Part shown: positions 45,303 through 57,979 of the stretch, in pieces
How the letters are laid out: the number at the start of each line of letters is the position of its first letter
How positions within the stretch are numbered: the stretch's first letter is position 1
DNA from: Amorphophallus konjac
Lineage: Eukaryota > Streptophyta > Magnoliopsida > Alismatales > Araceae
DNA length: 64,000 nucleotides
Reading direction: 5' to 3'
Assembly: GCA_022559845.1 (NCBI GenBank)
Contig: CM040123.1
Coordinates: forward strand, 298,270,642 to 298,334,641
Program-made: the position numbers and the translations under genes
Notes under the pieces: model-generated
What the model was told of the DNA's origin: nothing
What the model saw: only the letters and a program-made list of their open reading frames with translations
Databases searched by the model: none

Positions 45303-46165
45303 TGTGACAACCCGGATCCCAAATACCGGATATACCCGATAGGACTACTGAGCAGACCCGATACCACTTGGAACCCATGAAGCCTCCCAAGAGCGGTAAA
45401 GCTCCGAAGGGAAAAAGGATCGTCGTGTAGTACATTGAAGCCACAGAGATATAACAGTAAGCAATTAAATTTCATTAGATCGATTTGCTGAAGTAGTATA
45501 AATAAAATTACTTTTTTAATTAACAGTTTAACAATTATATCAGAGTCCAGTCCAAAGAAAAGACAAGCAGTACAGTCAATAGAAAAGAAGGACGTACAAT
45601 GAGGTCGGGGGAAGCCCGACGCAGGTACTGCTGGCAACTACGAACTCACCACACCAGGAACCGCAGAAGCAGAAGACGCCACCCACCTGAAAAGTAGGGG
45701 TGAGCCTCGTGTCACTGGCCCAGTAGGGGTCACGTGGATCCCCACTAAAAAACACGCAGTAACACGGAACGACTAAAACAGCAGGTGTAGTAAAGTAGGA
45801 AAACTAAACTACAAAGCTATGAAGAAGAGGAAGCAGGAGTAGGGAGCAAGTAAGGAAGAGGGAAGAAGCCGTATCGACAAAACACGGCTACTGAACTAAC
45901 CTCGGCCCCTAAGCTACTCCAAACAACAACAGCAACAGAAGGGTAAACTCTGAACTGACGAAGTCAGGAGTCACCGATCTGTCGGCAAGCACGAGGCCAA
46001 AGACGAAGGCCTACAAGACCAGACAACAGAAGCCTAGGAAAAAACCTAGACTGACACAGACCCATCATGAAATAGAACATCATGCACATGACACAACACT
46101 GACCTCGGGCAAGACCACGAAAGGGCTAACTCGGAAAGGTCACAACGTACGAGAAACGCGAGAGT

Positions 46166-46178
46166 CACGTGTCACGTG
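46166..46178. promoter_or_regulatory. Double G-box in the array LTR
   Basis: TCACGTGTCACGTGAC holds two CACGTG palindromes one base apart. The same pair is kept in the other two LTRs near 49757-49771 and 53351-53365. CACGTG is bound by plant bZIP and bHLH factors; the use here is inferred. Confidence 0.65.
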
Positions 46179-47149
46179 ACGGAAGCACCTCCTCACTAGA
46201 AGAACAGCCAGCTGCGTCCACTGACGTCTTATGCTGCACCTACAAGTGTCTCGTCTACACTGCCGCCTGAAGCACGACAAAGACTAAGACATGCTCAGAA
46301 CCAGAATCAGGAACTATAGTAACAAGTGACTAGATAGGGTAACGCCCGTCGGCGTCAATCCACGCCCTTGACCACGTGTGCACAGACAAGCTCAATACCT
46401 TGAGCCAGGCCTCAAGCTAGTTTTATCCCCCAATAGGACGCTACTGCAAGGCAAGGGAGCCCACAAAAACTAGCTTACAAACCGTACCTTGGGAACTACC
46501 GTACCACAACTCCCAGGTGGGCTAACACTGGAACGTGTCGACAGGCTACGACTAGTGGAGGCTCACTAGACACAGAACTCTGAAACAAGAGTGCTATAGT
46601 ACAAACACACAAGGAAGCACTATCGCACGTACTACGAAGCATAGGACATGAGTTTGCATACCAGACTGCCACCTTACTCAGGATAGTAAACTAGATCTGA
46701 AGACACAACGATCCTTGAGTCAGAAGACTCGAGTCAAGATCATCGTACAAAGGGGTACAAGTCGCCGATTGAATCCTAAGCCAGAGGAAACATCCGTAGA
46801 AAATGACACACAGAGACTTGAGGGAGCACCAAGAACCCTCAGCACATCAGGACATGCAAATCGAGATAAGACGATACCTCGAGGCATCCAGAACAATGTC
46901 TCGAACTGGGCAGAACCGTCGAGACACCCAAGGTCACTTGTCAACCACTAGGTCTAACCGGGTTGACGGGAACCTGACAACGACTCTACAACAACACAGA
47001 AACCAAAGCATGCCCGGCTATCTTATATCGTGGTCATAGTCCTCATAGGACATCAAAAGATGACCACGGGAACGGCAAACCACAAGGTCAAGCCAAGACA
47101 TACGGAAATCAAAATACCGAAAATACAACAGGCATTAACGCATTCTAAC

Positions 47150-47400
47150 CCTATAGCACGATCTCAACACACTATACAGCCTAAACACGACAACGCTCAA
47201 AACTACCATGTCGCGCTCACCATGCATAGCGCGATAAAACAAGATCGCGCCTGCCAAGAGCAGCGCATTCTGGATGATCGTGCTCGGAAAGCATAGCGCC
47301 TTCTTCAAGAATGCGCTCGGAACATATAGCACCTTCTTCAAGATCGCGCTCGACACCCCTAGCGTGATAAAAGAGATCGCGCTCATTTCATAGAGCACGT
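47150..47400. repeat. GCGCTC...CATAGCGCC palindrome-rich array in array LTR 1
   Basis: About seven units of 30-35 bases combine a GCGCTC or CGCGCC arm with a CATAGCGC or TATAGCRC arm, often joined by CTTCTTCAAGA. Copies are at about 50740-50990 and 54335-54590. It is the counterpart of the GCGCTATA array in the other LTR family. Confidence 0.8.
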
Positions 47401-48499
47401 TCCCAACCGCCTCTACTACTCCTTCACGGAACGCGGTGTATCGCGGTGGTGCATTCTGCTGAAAACACGGTGCCCACGTATAGCGCGTTCACGTCCAGAG
47501 CGAAAACCTGGAAAATCCATACGAAAAACCTATTCCACGGCCCAATCGTTGCCAGATCGACGGGGAAACACTTATAACAACCTAGCCAACCTTCCACAGG
47601 CCGGAAGGGGCCAAACGACCCTCAAAATCACTAAAAATGGGTGATTCCCATGAATCGACCCAAAACGACACGCAAGGGAAACCGGCCTTCTACCAGCCCC
47701 AAATCACGGCCAAATGCAACGAAACTAGCGGGAATGGCATCCAGACATGCCAGTGGTTCGAATGACACCAATTTTACTAAAAACGGTTGCCATTTTTCGG
47801 CGAACCCTACAAACTCCTAAAATCATGAGTTTACCTAAACGAGTCCAAACTCGCTCGTTCTAGCACCGAACGACGTGAAACTACAGGGAAAATGTATAGG
47901 GGAAGTGGATGATCCGTCTCCCTACCCCCACCGAAGAAACCGTGCGCCGAAGCGACTAAACCGCGTCGAAAACCACGTCGCGAGCTCGACCGTCGGCTTT
48001 GAATCCATCGTTCGGGATCGTGCCAAAATCGATCCGATCCTCGCCCGATCGCGACCTCATGGACCCCACGCCGTCTCCACCTCGCCCACGAGCCTTCTCC
48101 GTCTGCAGCTGGTGCCGGGAGGGAGAGAGAGGAGAGAAAAGGGGAGAGAGTGGATGCGTTGGTGAAATGAGAAGGAGGAGAGAGGAAAGGAAAATAAAAA
48201 GAAAGAAATTAGGAATTTTCCTAATTTCCAAAAATTTGATAATTAGCCCGAAAATGGACTAATTCAGAAAAATATACAAAAATAGTTGAAACGATCCTTG
48301 GAAAGAGTACAACGGAACTGCGGCGTCCACGAGTCAATGAACTGAGAGATAAACTCACCGTAGGGTTCCGAAACTAGTACGAGAGAAAAACCCACACGGA
48401 TCATAAAACTCAACTTAGGACCCACAAAAGCGATCTGAAACTCTCGGAAAAGGATCCGAAAGACCTAATAAGAATTCGATAAGAATCTAGGGTATCACA

Positions 48500-48899
48500 T
48501 CCTCCCCTCCTTTAAGAAATTTCATCCTCAAAATTTAAGGACTAGCAAAGGAGAAGCAGGGAAGAACAACCCCAAGACACAACTTGAAACGACACGAATC
48601 TCGAGAGAACACAGTTCAGAGGGACACAATCAGACCATAATCACAGGCACACACTCTGGATCGAGCACGACACCCAAGTGAACACAAGTCTGACACCTCC
48701 GAAATAAGGCAACGTCGTTCACGTCTCATAGGGAAGGAGGAGACACGACCCATGCCATGACAATAGATTTCGAGAAAATAAAACGACAAAGAATCGCGAA
48801 ACCTAATGCCAGCTGAAGACTGTACTGGACTTTCAGGACTCTGGATACTGTATATCTCGGATTCCCATGTACATCACACAACAATGCTCTGATACCACT
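48500..48899 (-). other. Internal domain 1 of the array: polypurine tract, 400 bp, primer site
   Basis: On the minus strand the primer site TGGTATCAGAGC (48886-48897) lies two bases from the LTR end, and AAAGGAGGGGAGGA (48500-48513) abuts the next LTR. Between them is non-coding sequence with a trace of the chromovirus pol tail (TTTTGAGGATGAAATT). Its 400 bases are enough for priming and perhaps packaging only. Confidence 0.9.
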
Positions 48900-51800
48900 T
48901 GTGACGACCCGGATCCTAGATACCGGATATACCCGATAGGACTACCTAGCAGACCCGATACCACTTGGAACTCATGAAGCCTCCCAAGAGCAGTAAAGCT
49001 CTGAAGGGAAAAAGGATTGCCGTGTAGTACATTGAAGCCACAGAGATATAAAAGTAAGCAATTAAATTTCATTAGATCAGTTTGCTAAAGTAGCAGAAAT
49101 AAAATTACTTTTTTAATTAACAGTTTAACAATTATACCAGAGTCCAGTCCAAAGAAAAGACAAGTAGTATAGTCAACAGAAAAGAAGGACGTACACTGAG
49201 GTCGGGGGAAGCCCTATGCAGGGACTGCTGGCAACTACGAACTCGCCAAGGAACCACGGAAGCAGAAGACGCCACCCATCTGAAAAGCATGGGTGAGCCT
49301 CATGTCACTGGCCCAGTAGGGTCACACAGATCCCCACTAAAAAACATGTAGTAACACGGAACAACTAAAACAACAGGTGTAGTAAAGTAGGAAAACTAAA
49401 CTACAAAGATGTGAAGAAGAGGAAGCAGGAGTAGGGAGCAAGTAAAAAAGAGGGAAGAAGCCGTACCGACAAAACATGGCTGCCGAACTAACCTCGGCCC
49501 CTAAGCTACTCCAAACAACAACAGTAATAGAAGGGTAAACTCTGAACTGACGAAGCCAGGAGTCACCGATCTGTCGGCAAGCACGAGGCCTAAGACGAAG
49601 GCCTAGAAGACCAGACAACACAAGCCTAGGAAAAAACCTAGACTGACACAGACCCAGCATGAAATAGAATGTCGTGCACATGACACAACACTAACCTCGG
49701 GCAAGACCACGAAAGGGCTAACCCGGAAAGGTCACGACGTATGATAAACGCGAGAGTCACGTGTCACGTGACGGAAGCACCTCCTCACTAGAAGAACAGC
49801 CAGCTGCGTCCACTCACGTCTTATACTGCGCCTACAAGTGTCTCGTCTACAATGCCGCCTGAAGCACGACAAAGACTAAGACACGCTCAGAACCAAAACT
49901 AGGAACTACAGTAACTAGTGACTAGACAGGGTAACGCCCGTCGGCGCCAGTCCACGCCCCTGACTACGTGTGCACACACAAGCTCAATGCCTTGAGCCAA
50001 GCCTCTAACTAGTTTTCTCCCCCAGCAGGATGCTACTGCAAGGCAAGGGAGCCCACAGAAATTAGCTTACAAACTGTACCTCGAGAACTGCCGTACCACC
50101 ACTCCCAGGTGGGCCAACGCTGGAACGTGTCGACAGGCTACGACTAGTGGAGGCTCACTAGGCACAGAACTCTGAAACAAGAGTGTTATAGTATAGACAG
50201 GCAAGGAAGTATTATCGCACGTACTATGAAGCACAGGACACAAGGTAGCAAACCAGACTGCCACCTGACTCAGGACAGTCAACTAGACCTGAAGACACAA
50301 CGATCCTTGAGTCAGAAGACTCGGGTCAAGATCATCGTACAAAGCGGTACAAGCCGCCAATCGAATCTAATCCAGAGGAAACAACCATAGAAAATGACAC
50401 ACGGAGACTTGAGGGAGCACCAAGAACCCTTAGCACATCTAGACATGCAAATCGAGGTAAGATGATACCTCGAGGTATCAAGAACCATATCTCAAACTGG
50501 GCAGAACCGCTGAGACACACAAGGTCACTTGTCATCCACTTGGTCTAACCGGGTTGACTGGAACTTGACAACGACTCTACAACAACACAGAAACCAAAGC
50601 ATGCCCGGCTATCTTATATCGTGGTCATAGCCCTCATAGGACATCAAAAGATGTCCACGGGAACAGCAAACCACAAGGTCAAGCCAAGACATACGGAAAT
50701 CGAAATACCAGAAATACAACAGGCATTAACGCATTCTAACCCTATAGCACGATCTCAACACACTATACAGCCTAAACACGACAACGCTTGAAACTACCAT
50801 GTCGTGCTCACCATGCATAGCACGATAAAACAAGGTCACGCCTGCCAAGAGCAGCGCGTTCTGGATGATCACGCTCGGAAAGCATAGCGCCTTCTTCAAG
50901 AACACGCTCGGAACATATAGCGCCTTCTTCAAGAACGCGCTCAACACCCCTAGTGCGATAAAAGAGATCGCGCTCATTTCATAGAGCGTGTTCCCAACCG
51001 CCTCTACTGCTCCTTCACGAAATGCGCTGTATCGCGATGGTGCGTTCTACTAAGAACGCGGTGCCCACGTATAGCGCGTTCACGTCCGGAGCGAAAACTT
51101 GGAAAATCCGCACGAAAACCCTATTCCATGCCCCAATCGTCACCAGAACGACGGGGAAACACTTATAACTACCTAGGCAACCTTCCACAGGCCAGAAGGG
51201 GCCAAACGACACTCAAAATCACTAAAAATGGGCGATTCCCATGAATCGACCCAAAACGACACGCAAGGGAAATCGGCCTTCTACTGGCCCCAAATCACGG
51301 CCAAATGCAACGAAACTAGCGGGAATGGCATCCAGACATGCCAGAGGTTTGAATGACACCAATTTTACTAAAAACGGTCGCCATTTTTCGGCGAACCCTA
51401 CAAACTCCTAAAATCATGATTTTACCTAAACGAGTCCAAACTCGCTCATTCTAGCACCGAACGACGTGAAAATGCAGGGAAAATGTAGAGGGGAAGTGGA
51501 TGATCCGTCTCCCTACCTCCACTGCAGAAACCGTGCGCCGAAGCGACTAAACCACGCTGAAAATCACGTCGCGAGCTCGACCGTCAGCTTTGAATCAACC
51601 GTTCTAGATCGCGCTAAAACCGATCCGATCCTCGCCCGATCGCGCACCTCATGGACCCAACGCCGTCGCCACCTCGCCCACGAGCCTTCTCCGTTTACAG
51701 CAGGTGCCGGGAGGGCGAGAGAGGAGAGAAAAGGGGGGAGAGAGGATGCGGCGGTGAAATGAGAAGGAGGAGAGAGGAAAGGAAAATAAAAAGAAAGAAA

Positions 51801-52091
51801 TTAGGAATTTTCCTAATTTCCAAAAATTCAATAATTAGCCCGAAAATGGACTAATTTAGAAAAATATGCAAAAATAGTTGAAACGATCTTTGGAAAGAGT
51901 ACAACACAACTGCGGCGTCCACGAGTCGATGAACTGAGAGATAAACTCACCGTAGGGTTCCGTAACTAGTACGAGAGAAAAACTCACACGGATCATAAAA
52001 CTCAACTCAGGACCCACAAAAGCGAGTCGAAACTCTCCGAAAAGGATCCGAAAGACCTAATAAGAATTCGATAAGAATCCACGGTATTACA
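48900..52091 (-). repeat. Array LTR 2 (middle), probable recombinant
   Basis: This 3192-bp LTR starts TGTGACGACCCGG and ends GGTATTACA. Its left end shares nearly all informative sites with LTR 3, while its right end shares slightly more with LTR 1, as expected from unequal crossing-over. Confidence 0.9.
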
Positions 52092-52491
52092 TCCGCCCCT
52101 CCTTTAAGAAATTTCATCCTCAAAATTTAAGGACTAGCAAAGGAGAAGCAGGGAAGAACAACCTTAAGACACAACTTGAAACGACACGAATCTCGAGAGA
52201 ACACAGTTCAGAGGGACACAGTCAGACCATAATCACAGGCACACGCTCTGGATCGAGCACGACACCCAAGTGAACACAAGTCTGACACCTCCGAAACAAG
52301 GCAACGTCGTTCACATCTCATAGGGAAGGAGGAGACACAACCCATGCCACGACAATAGATTTCAGGAAAATCAAACGACAAAGAATCGCGAAACCTAATG
52401 CCAGCTGAAGACTGTACTGGACTTTCAGGACTCTGGATACTGTATATCTCGGATTCCCATGTACATCACACAACAATGCTCTGATACCACC
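52092..52491 (-). other. Internal domain 2 of the array
   Basis: This is a 400-bp duplicate of 48500-48899 with about 13 differences by my count (about 3%), nearly all transitions. Primer site at 52478-52489 and polypurine tract at 52092-52105 (one base changed) are kept. Confidence 0.9.
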
Positions 52492-55400
52492 TGTGACGAC
52501 CCGGATCCTGGATACCGGATATACCCGATAGGACTACCGAGCAGACCCGATACCACTTGGAACTCATGAAGCCTCCCAAGAGCAGTAAAGCTCTGAAGGG
52601 AAAAAGGATTGCCGTGTAGTACATTGAAGCCACAGAGATATAAAAGTAAGCAATTAAATTTCATTAGATCAGTTTGCTAAAGTAGCAGAAATAAAATTAC
52701 TTTTTTAATTAACATTTTAACAATTATACCAGAGTCCAGTCCAAAGAAAAGACAAGCAATACAGTCTACAAAAAAGAAGGACGTACACTGAGGTCGGGGG
52801 AAGCCCGACGCAGGGACCGCTGGCAACTACGAACTCGCCACACAAGGAACCGTGGAAGCAGAAGACGCCACCCACCTGAAAAGCAGGGGTGAGCCTCGCG
52901 TCACTGGCCCAGTAAGGGTCACGCGGATCCCCACTGAAAAACACGTAGTAACACGGAACGACTAAAACAACAGGTGTAGTAAAGCAAGAAAACTAAACTA
53001 CAAAGCTGTAAAGAAGAGAAAGCAGGAGTAGGGAGCAAGTAAGGAAGAGGGAAGAAGCCGTACCGACAAAACATGGCTGCCGAACTAACCTCGGCCCCAA
53101 AGCTACTCCAAACAACAACAACAATAGAAGGGTAAACTCTGAACTGACGAAGTCAGGAGTCACCGATCTGTCGGCAAGCACGAGGCCTAAGATGAAGGCC
53201 TAGAAGACCAGACAACACAAGCCTAGGAAAAAACCTAGACTGACACAGACCCAACATGAAATAGAACGTTGTGCACACGACACAACACTGACCTCGGGCA
53301 GGACCACGAAAGGGCTAACCTGGAAAGGTCACGACGTATGAGAAATGCGAGAGTCACGTGTCACGTGACGGAAGCACCTCCTCACTAGAAGAACAGCCAG
53401 CTGCGTCCACTGACCTCTTATACTGCGCCTACAAGTGTCTCGTCTACAATGCCGCCTGAAGCACGATGGAGACTAAGACACGCTCAGAACCAAAACCAGG
53501 AACTACAGTAACTAGTGACTAGACAGGGTAACGCCCGTCGGCGTCAGTCCACGCCCCTGACCACGTGTGCACACACAAGCTCAATGCCTTGAGCCAAGCC
53601 TCTAACTAGTTTTCTCCCCCAACAGGACGCTACTACAAGGCAAGGGAGCCCACAGAAACTAGCTTACAAACTGTACCTCGGGAACTACAGTACCACCACT
53701 CCTTGGTTGGCCAATGCTGGAACATGTCGACAGGCTACGACTAGTGGAGGCTCACTAGACACAGAACTCTGAAACAAGAGTGTTATAGTATAGACAGGCA
53801 AGGAAGCACTATTGCACGTACTACAAAGAATAGGACACGAGGTAGCATACTAGACTGCCACCTGACTCAGGACAGTCAACTAGACCTGAAGACACAACGA
53901 TCCTTGAGTCAGAAGACTCGGGTCAAAATCATCGTACAAAGCGGTACAAGCCGCCAATCGAATCCTAAGCCAGAGGAAACAACCGTAGAAAATGACACAC
54001 GGAGACTTGAGGGAGCACCAAGAACCCTCAGCACATCTGGACATGCAAACCGAGGTAAGATGATACCTCGAGGTACCCAGAACCATGTCTCAAACTGGGC
54101 AGAACCGCTGAGACACACAAGGTCACTTGTCAACCACTAAGTCTAACCGGGTTGACCGGAACCTGACAATGACTCTACAACAGCACAGAAACCAAAGCAT
54201 GCCCGGCTATCTTATATCGTGGTCATAGCCCTCATAGGACATCAAAAGATGTCCACGGGAACGAAAAACCACAAGGTCAAGCCAAGACATACGAAAATCG
54301 AAATACTAGAAATACAACAGGCATTAACGCGTTCTAACCCTATAGCACGATCTCAACACACTATACAGCCTAAACACGACAACACCCGAAACTACCATGT
54401 CGCGCTCACCATGCATAGCACGATAAAACAAGATCGCGCCTGCCAAGAGCAGCGCGTTCTGGATGATCACGCTCGGAAAGCATAGCGCCTTCTTCAAGAA
54501 CGCGCTCAGAACATATAGCGCCTTCTTCAAGAACGCGCTCGACACCCCTAGCGTGATAAAAGAGATCACGCTCATTTCATAGAGCGTATTCCCAACCGCC
54601 TCTACTGCTCCTTCACGAAACGCGCTGTATCACGGTGATGCGTTCTACTGAGAACGCGGTGCCTACGTATAGCGCGTTCACGTCCGGAGCGAAATCCAGG
54701 AAAATCCGCACGAAAACCCTATTATACGCCCCAATCGTCACCAGAACGACGGGGAAACACTTATAACTACCTAGGCAACCTTCCACAGGCCGGAAGGGGC
54801 CAAACGACACTCAAAATCACTAAAAATGGGTGATTCCCATAAATCGACCCAAAATGACACGCAAGGGAAATCGGCCTTCTACTGGCCCCAAATCACGGCC
54901 AAATGCAACGAAACTAGCGGGAATGGCATCCAGACATGCCAGAGGTTCGATGGTGCGGACACCAGAGCGAGCGAGAAGCACGAACCGGCGAGCCATCGGT
55001 ACCATACGCGGAGCACCACCCGGGCTACCTCGGCTTCCATCTGGCTCGGAGACAGTCTGGAGACTCCCCCTTGAGTCTCGATATTTATAGTATTTACTGG
55101 GACTTTATTTTTGTGTAAGGTATTTTTATTTGGCTTTACTTGGATTGTAAGAGGGGTTTATTTGTAAAATGGGACCACCTGTGTCCCGCGGGCCCCCCAT
55201 CCCTTCTCCCATTGATCCACCTCATCTCTTGGGCCCATGTGTGGTCAGTCAAACCACCATGGTAGGCTTCTAGAAGGGTTGGACCAAGGGGGGACAAAGG
55301 ATTGCAAAATTCAATAAAAAGGGCACCAAAGTCAAGAGGGTGCCCCATGATATTATAGTTTAATAGGCTTTGAAATTTTATTTTAATTTGGTCCAAATCA

Positions 55401-57974
55401 CATGGGAGAATAAAATGTGGACTCCCTCTTTTACCCCTCCCAATTCTAGATCTAGGGTTAATTAGTGTCTTTTGTCATTTCACATAAATACCTTGTATTT
55501 CTATTTTGAGTGGAATAAATGCATAAGAAATCATGAATTTTGATAAAGCCTAGCAAGGGCCGCCCCTCTCTCTCTCTCCTCTATTCTTCTTACAGCTGGG
55601 AAGGCTATGTTTTAAGGTGGGAAGCCTCATCTATCTAGTGTGGAGTTCATCATTGCCGTCGCCGCCGCCATCGAGCTGCCGTTGCACCGCCTCCGTCGGT
55701 ATTCTGCCAATTGGGTGATAGCAGGTAATTCTCGGATTTTTAACCCTCAGCCACGAGTTCAACTAGAGCCCAAACTTTCAGGGTGAGTTCCAGGGGTCTT
55801 CACCACATCCCAAAAAATTTGGTTGGTCTTCTAGCTTCCATTTTGAAATTTTCCATTTTCGTTCTTCCTTTCCATCCAAATCTGCCAGCTTTCAGTCCAG
55901 ATTCATAGTAGATCTGGGTTTCCCCTCTTAGGACCTCTTATTCATTTTTTCTTGATCCGCCAATTTTACTGGAGGTTCCGTCCAACACCCCCTCCATCCA
56001 TGAATTTTCCTGGAATTTATAAAGTCCTTAACCTATTTTCTATAAATCACTTTCAGATCTCCACTCAGCTCTATCTGCCTCTGTCCAGATCCGACCACCC
56101 ACAAGTATAAAATACCTTTCCCATTTTAAACCTCCACCAAATCGGTCATAAGAATTATTATCGTTTTCCTCTCTCTTCCCTCTACAACTTTTATGAAGAG
56201 CTCGAGGTCTGAATCAGAGGTCTACTCAGCGTTCAATGCCAACTTTTAGGAAACTTCAGTTCTGCCCGGCCAGATCTAAAACTGAGATCAGTCCGGTTCT
56301 AAAATTCCCCATCAGAAGCACGATCCCAACGAAGATTTTAAAGTCATATAGGGGCGAAGTACTTCGAAAGAGCTTTCCAATGGTACCTCTTGTGCATCGA
56401 TCCGACGTCGGGAGTGACCACAGCGGCAGATCTCGCCGGATCACGCGTTGTAAAACAGAGGTTGCAGATCCATGGGCAGCAACTCCAAGACTTGGAGATC
56501 GAAGCCGATTGGCCTCCGGCCGGTGTTCCAGCCCGGCCGCTGCCCAGGGAAGCGCACCACCAGAGGTCACCATCACAGTGGGACCCACTCCGTCAGGTCC
56601 AGAGGATGGGGCAATACGTGGGCCCCACATACCCGTAGATCGCACCGTCCGGACAGCACTAAATCGCGGGTTTCGGCACTGACGGGCGACATCAAGATGC
56701 TGCCCGTCAACCAAATTCCTACTACTCCCGGGCCCCACATGTGACCTATTACCTCCTTGCGTGGAGTGGGTCAAATCTTTGTACCACAGTGTATTTGTTG
56801 AACCGAGAGTACAGGATTGGCCGGGGTTGTCTTCCCCACGCCGGGAGCGTGGAGGTAACGATCTCGACTTCTTGGCATTTACTTGCTTAGCTAGTATATG
56901 GTCATGTGCCGCTGCGGAGTGCGATAGGAACCTAGCCCGTGAGTCCATGTCACCGTTGTGAGCGAGAGAGTGACCCGTTCCGTGGCTCGATCCGAGCATG
57001 GAAGTGAGTCGACCACCCTTGACTCTGTCGGTTTCTCAACTGCGCGGATCTGCGTTTCCCCTCGCTTGGGACGACGAGTGAGCTTGTGTTTCTGTTAGCG
57101 ACGTATAGCCCATAGGAACTCTTAGTGTCGGGCCAAAGTGTCTCCATAGTTGTATGTTGCTGGTCGTGTCCAGATTTAGAGTCCGAGGTCCGTACCACTT
57201 AGAGTCGGTTCCCGTGTCCGTCCCGCATCATTCGAATGACACCAATTTTACTAAAAATGGTCACCATTTTTTGGCGAACCATACGAACTCCTAAAATCAC
57301 GGTTTTAACTAAACGAGTCCAAACTCGCTCGTTCTAGTATCGAACGACGTGAAACTACAGGGAAAACGCATAGGGGAAGTGGATGATCCGTCTCCCTACC
57401 CCCACCGAAGAAACCGTGCGCTGAAGCGACTAAACCGCGCCGAAAACCTCATCGCGAGCTCGACCGTCGGCTTTGAATCCACCGTTCGGGATCACGCCAA
57501 AACCGATCCGATCCTCGCCCGATCGCGCACCTCATGGACCCCACGCCGTCGCCACCTCGCCCACGAGCCTCCTCCGTCTGCTGCCGGAGCCGTGAGGACG
57601 AGAGTGGACAGAAAATGGGAGAGAGAGGACACGGTGGTGAAATGAGAAGGAGGAGAGAGGAAAGGAAAAGAAAAAGAAATAAAATAGGAATTTTCCTAAT
57701 TTCTAAAAATTTGATAATTAGCCCGAAAATGGACTAATTCAGAAAAATACGCAAAAATAGTCGAAACGATCCTTGGAAAGAGTACAACGCAACTGCGACG
57801 TCCACGAGTTGATGAACTAAGAGATAAACTCACTGCAGGGTTTCGTAACTAGTATGAGAGAAAAACCCACACGGATCGTAAAACTCAACTAAGGACCCAC
57901 AAAAGCGATCCGAAACTCTCCGAAAAGGATCCGAAAGACCTAATAAGAATCCGATAAGAATCTAGGGTATTACA
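52492..57974 (-). repeat. Array LTR 3 (right), interrupted by a solo LTR
   Basis: It starts TGTGACGACCCGG and ends GGGTATTACA. After removing 54951-57230 and one copy of ttcga, about 3198 bp remain, collinear with the other two LTRs. Confidence 0.92.
54951..57230. mobile_element. Solo LTR (2.28 kb) nested in array LTR 3
   Basis: The segment starts TGGTGCGGACAC and ends GTGTCCGTCCCGCATCA, so the termini form an extended inverted repeat. It is flanked by a perfect ttcga duplication (54946-54950, 57231-57235). The empty site is visible in LTR 1 (47756) and LTR 2 (51346). There is no coding frame of note and no partner LTR. A TATAAAATA at 56106-56114 is a possible plus-strand TATA box. The superfamily is probably gypsy but is not proven. 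Confidence 0.9.
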
Positions 57975-57979
57975 ACGGC

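Larger units (their letters stand above)
45303..48499 (-). repeat. Array LTR 1 (left)
   Basis: This 3197-bp LTR starts TGTGACAACCCGG and ends GGGTATCACA. It contains a paired G-box near 46166-46178 and a palindrome-rich CATAGCGCC/GCGCTC array at about 47150-47400. It is the most diverged of the three at its left end. Confidence 0.92.
45303..57974 (-). mobile_element. Three-LTR array of a minimal non-coding gypsy element (LTR-400 bp-LTR-400 bp-LTR)
   Basis: Three direct LTRs, 45303-48499 (3197 bp), 48900-52091 (3192 bp) and 52492-57974 (about 3198 bp without a nested solo LTR), are separated by two 400-bp internal domains. Outer flanks carry a perfect acggc duplication (45298-45302, 57975-57979). 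LTR starts are TGTGACRACCCGG and ends TATYACA. Each 400-bp domain has an initiator-Met primer site at its right end and a polypurine tract at its left, so orientation is minus, and no coding capacity exists. LTR sequence is related to that of the element at 1453-14789, so both descend from one Tekay/Del-like group and must be mobilised by another element's proteins. Confidence 0.93.

Noticed and set aside
54951..57230. Open frames up to 247 codons within the solo LTR
   Set aside because: No recognised domain, overlapping frames on both strands, and the segment is a complete LTR-like unit with its own target duplication.
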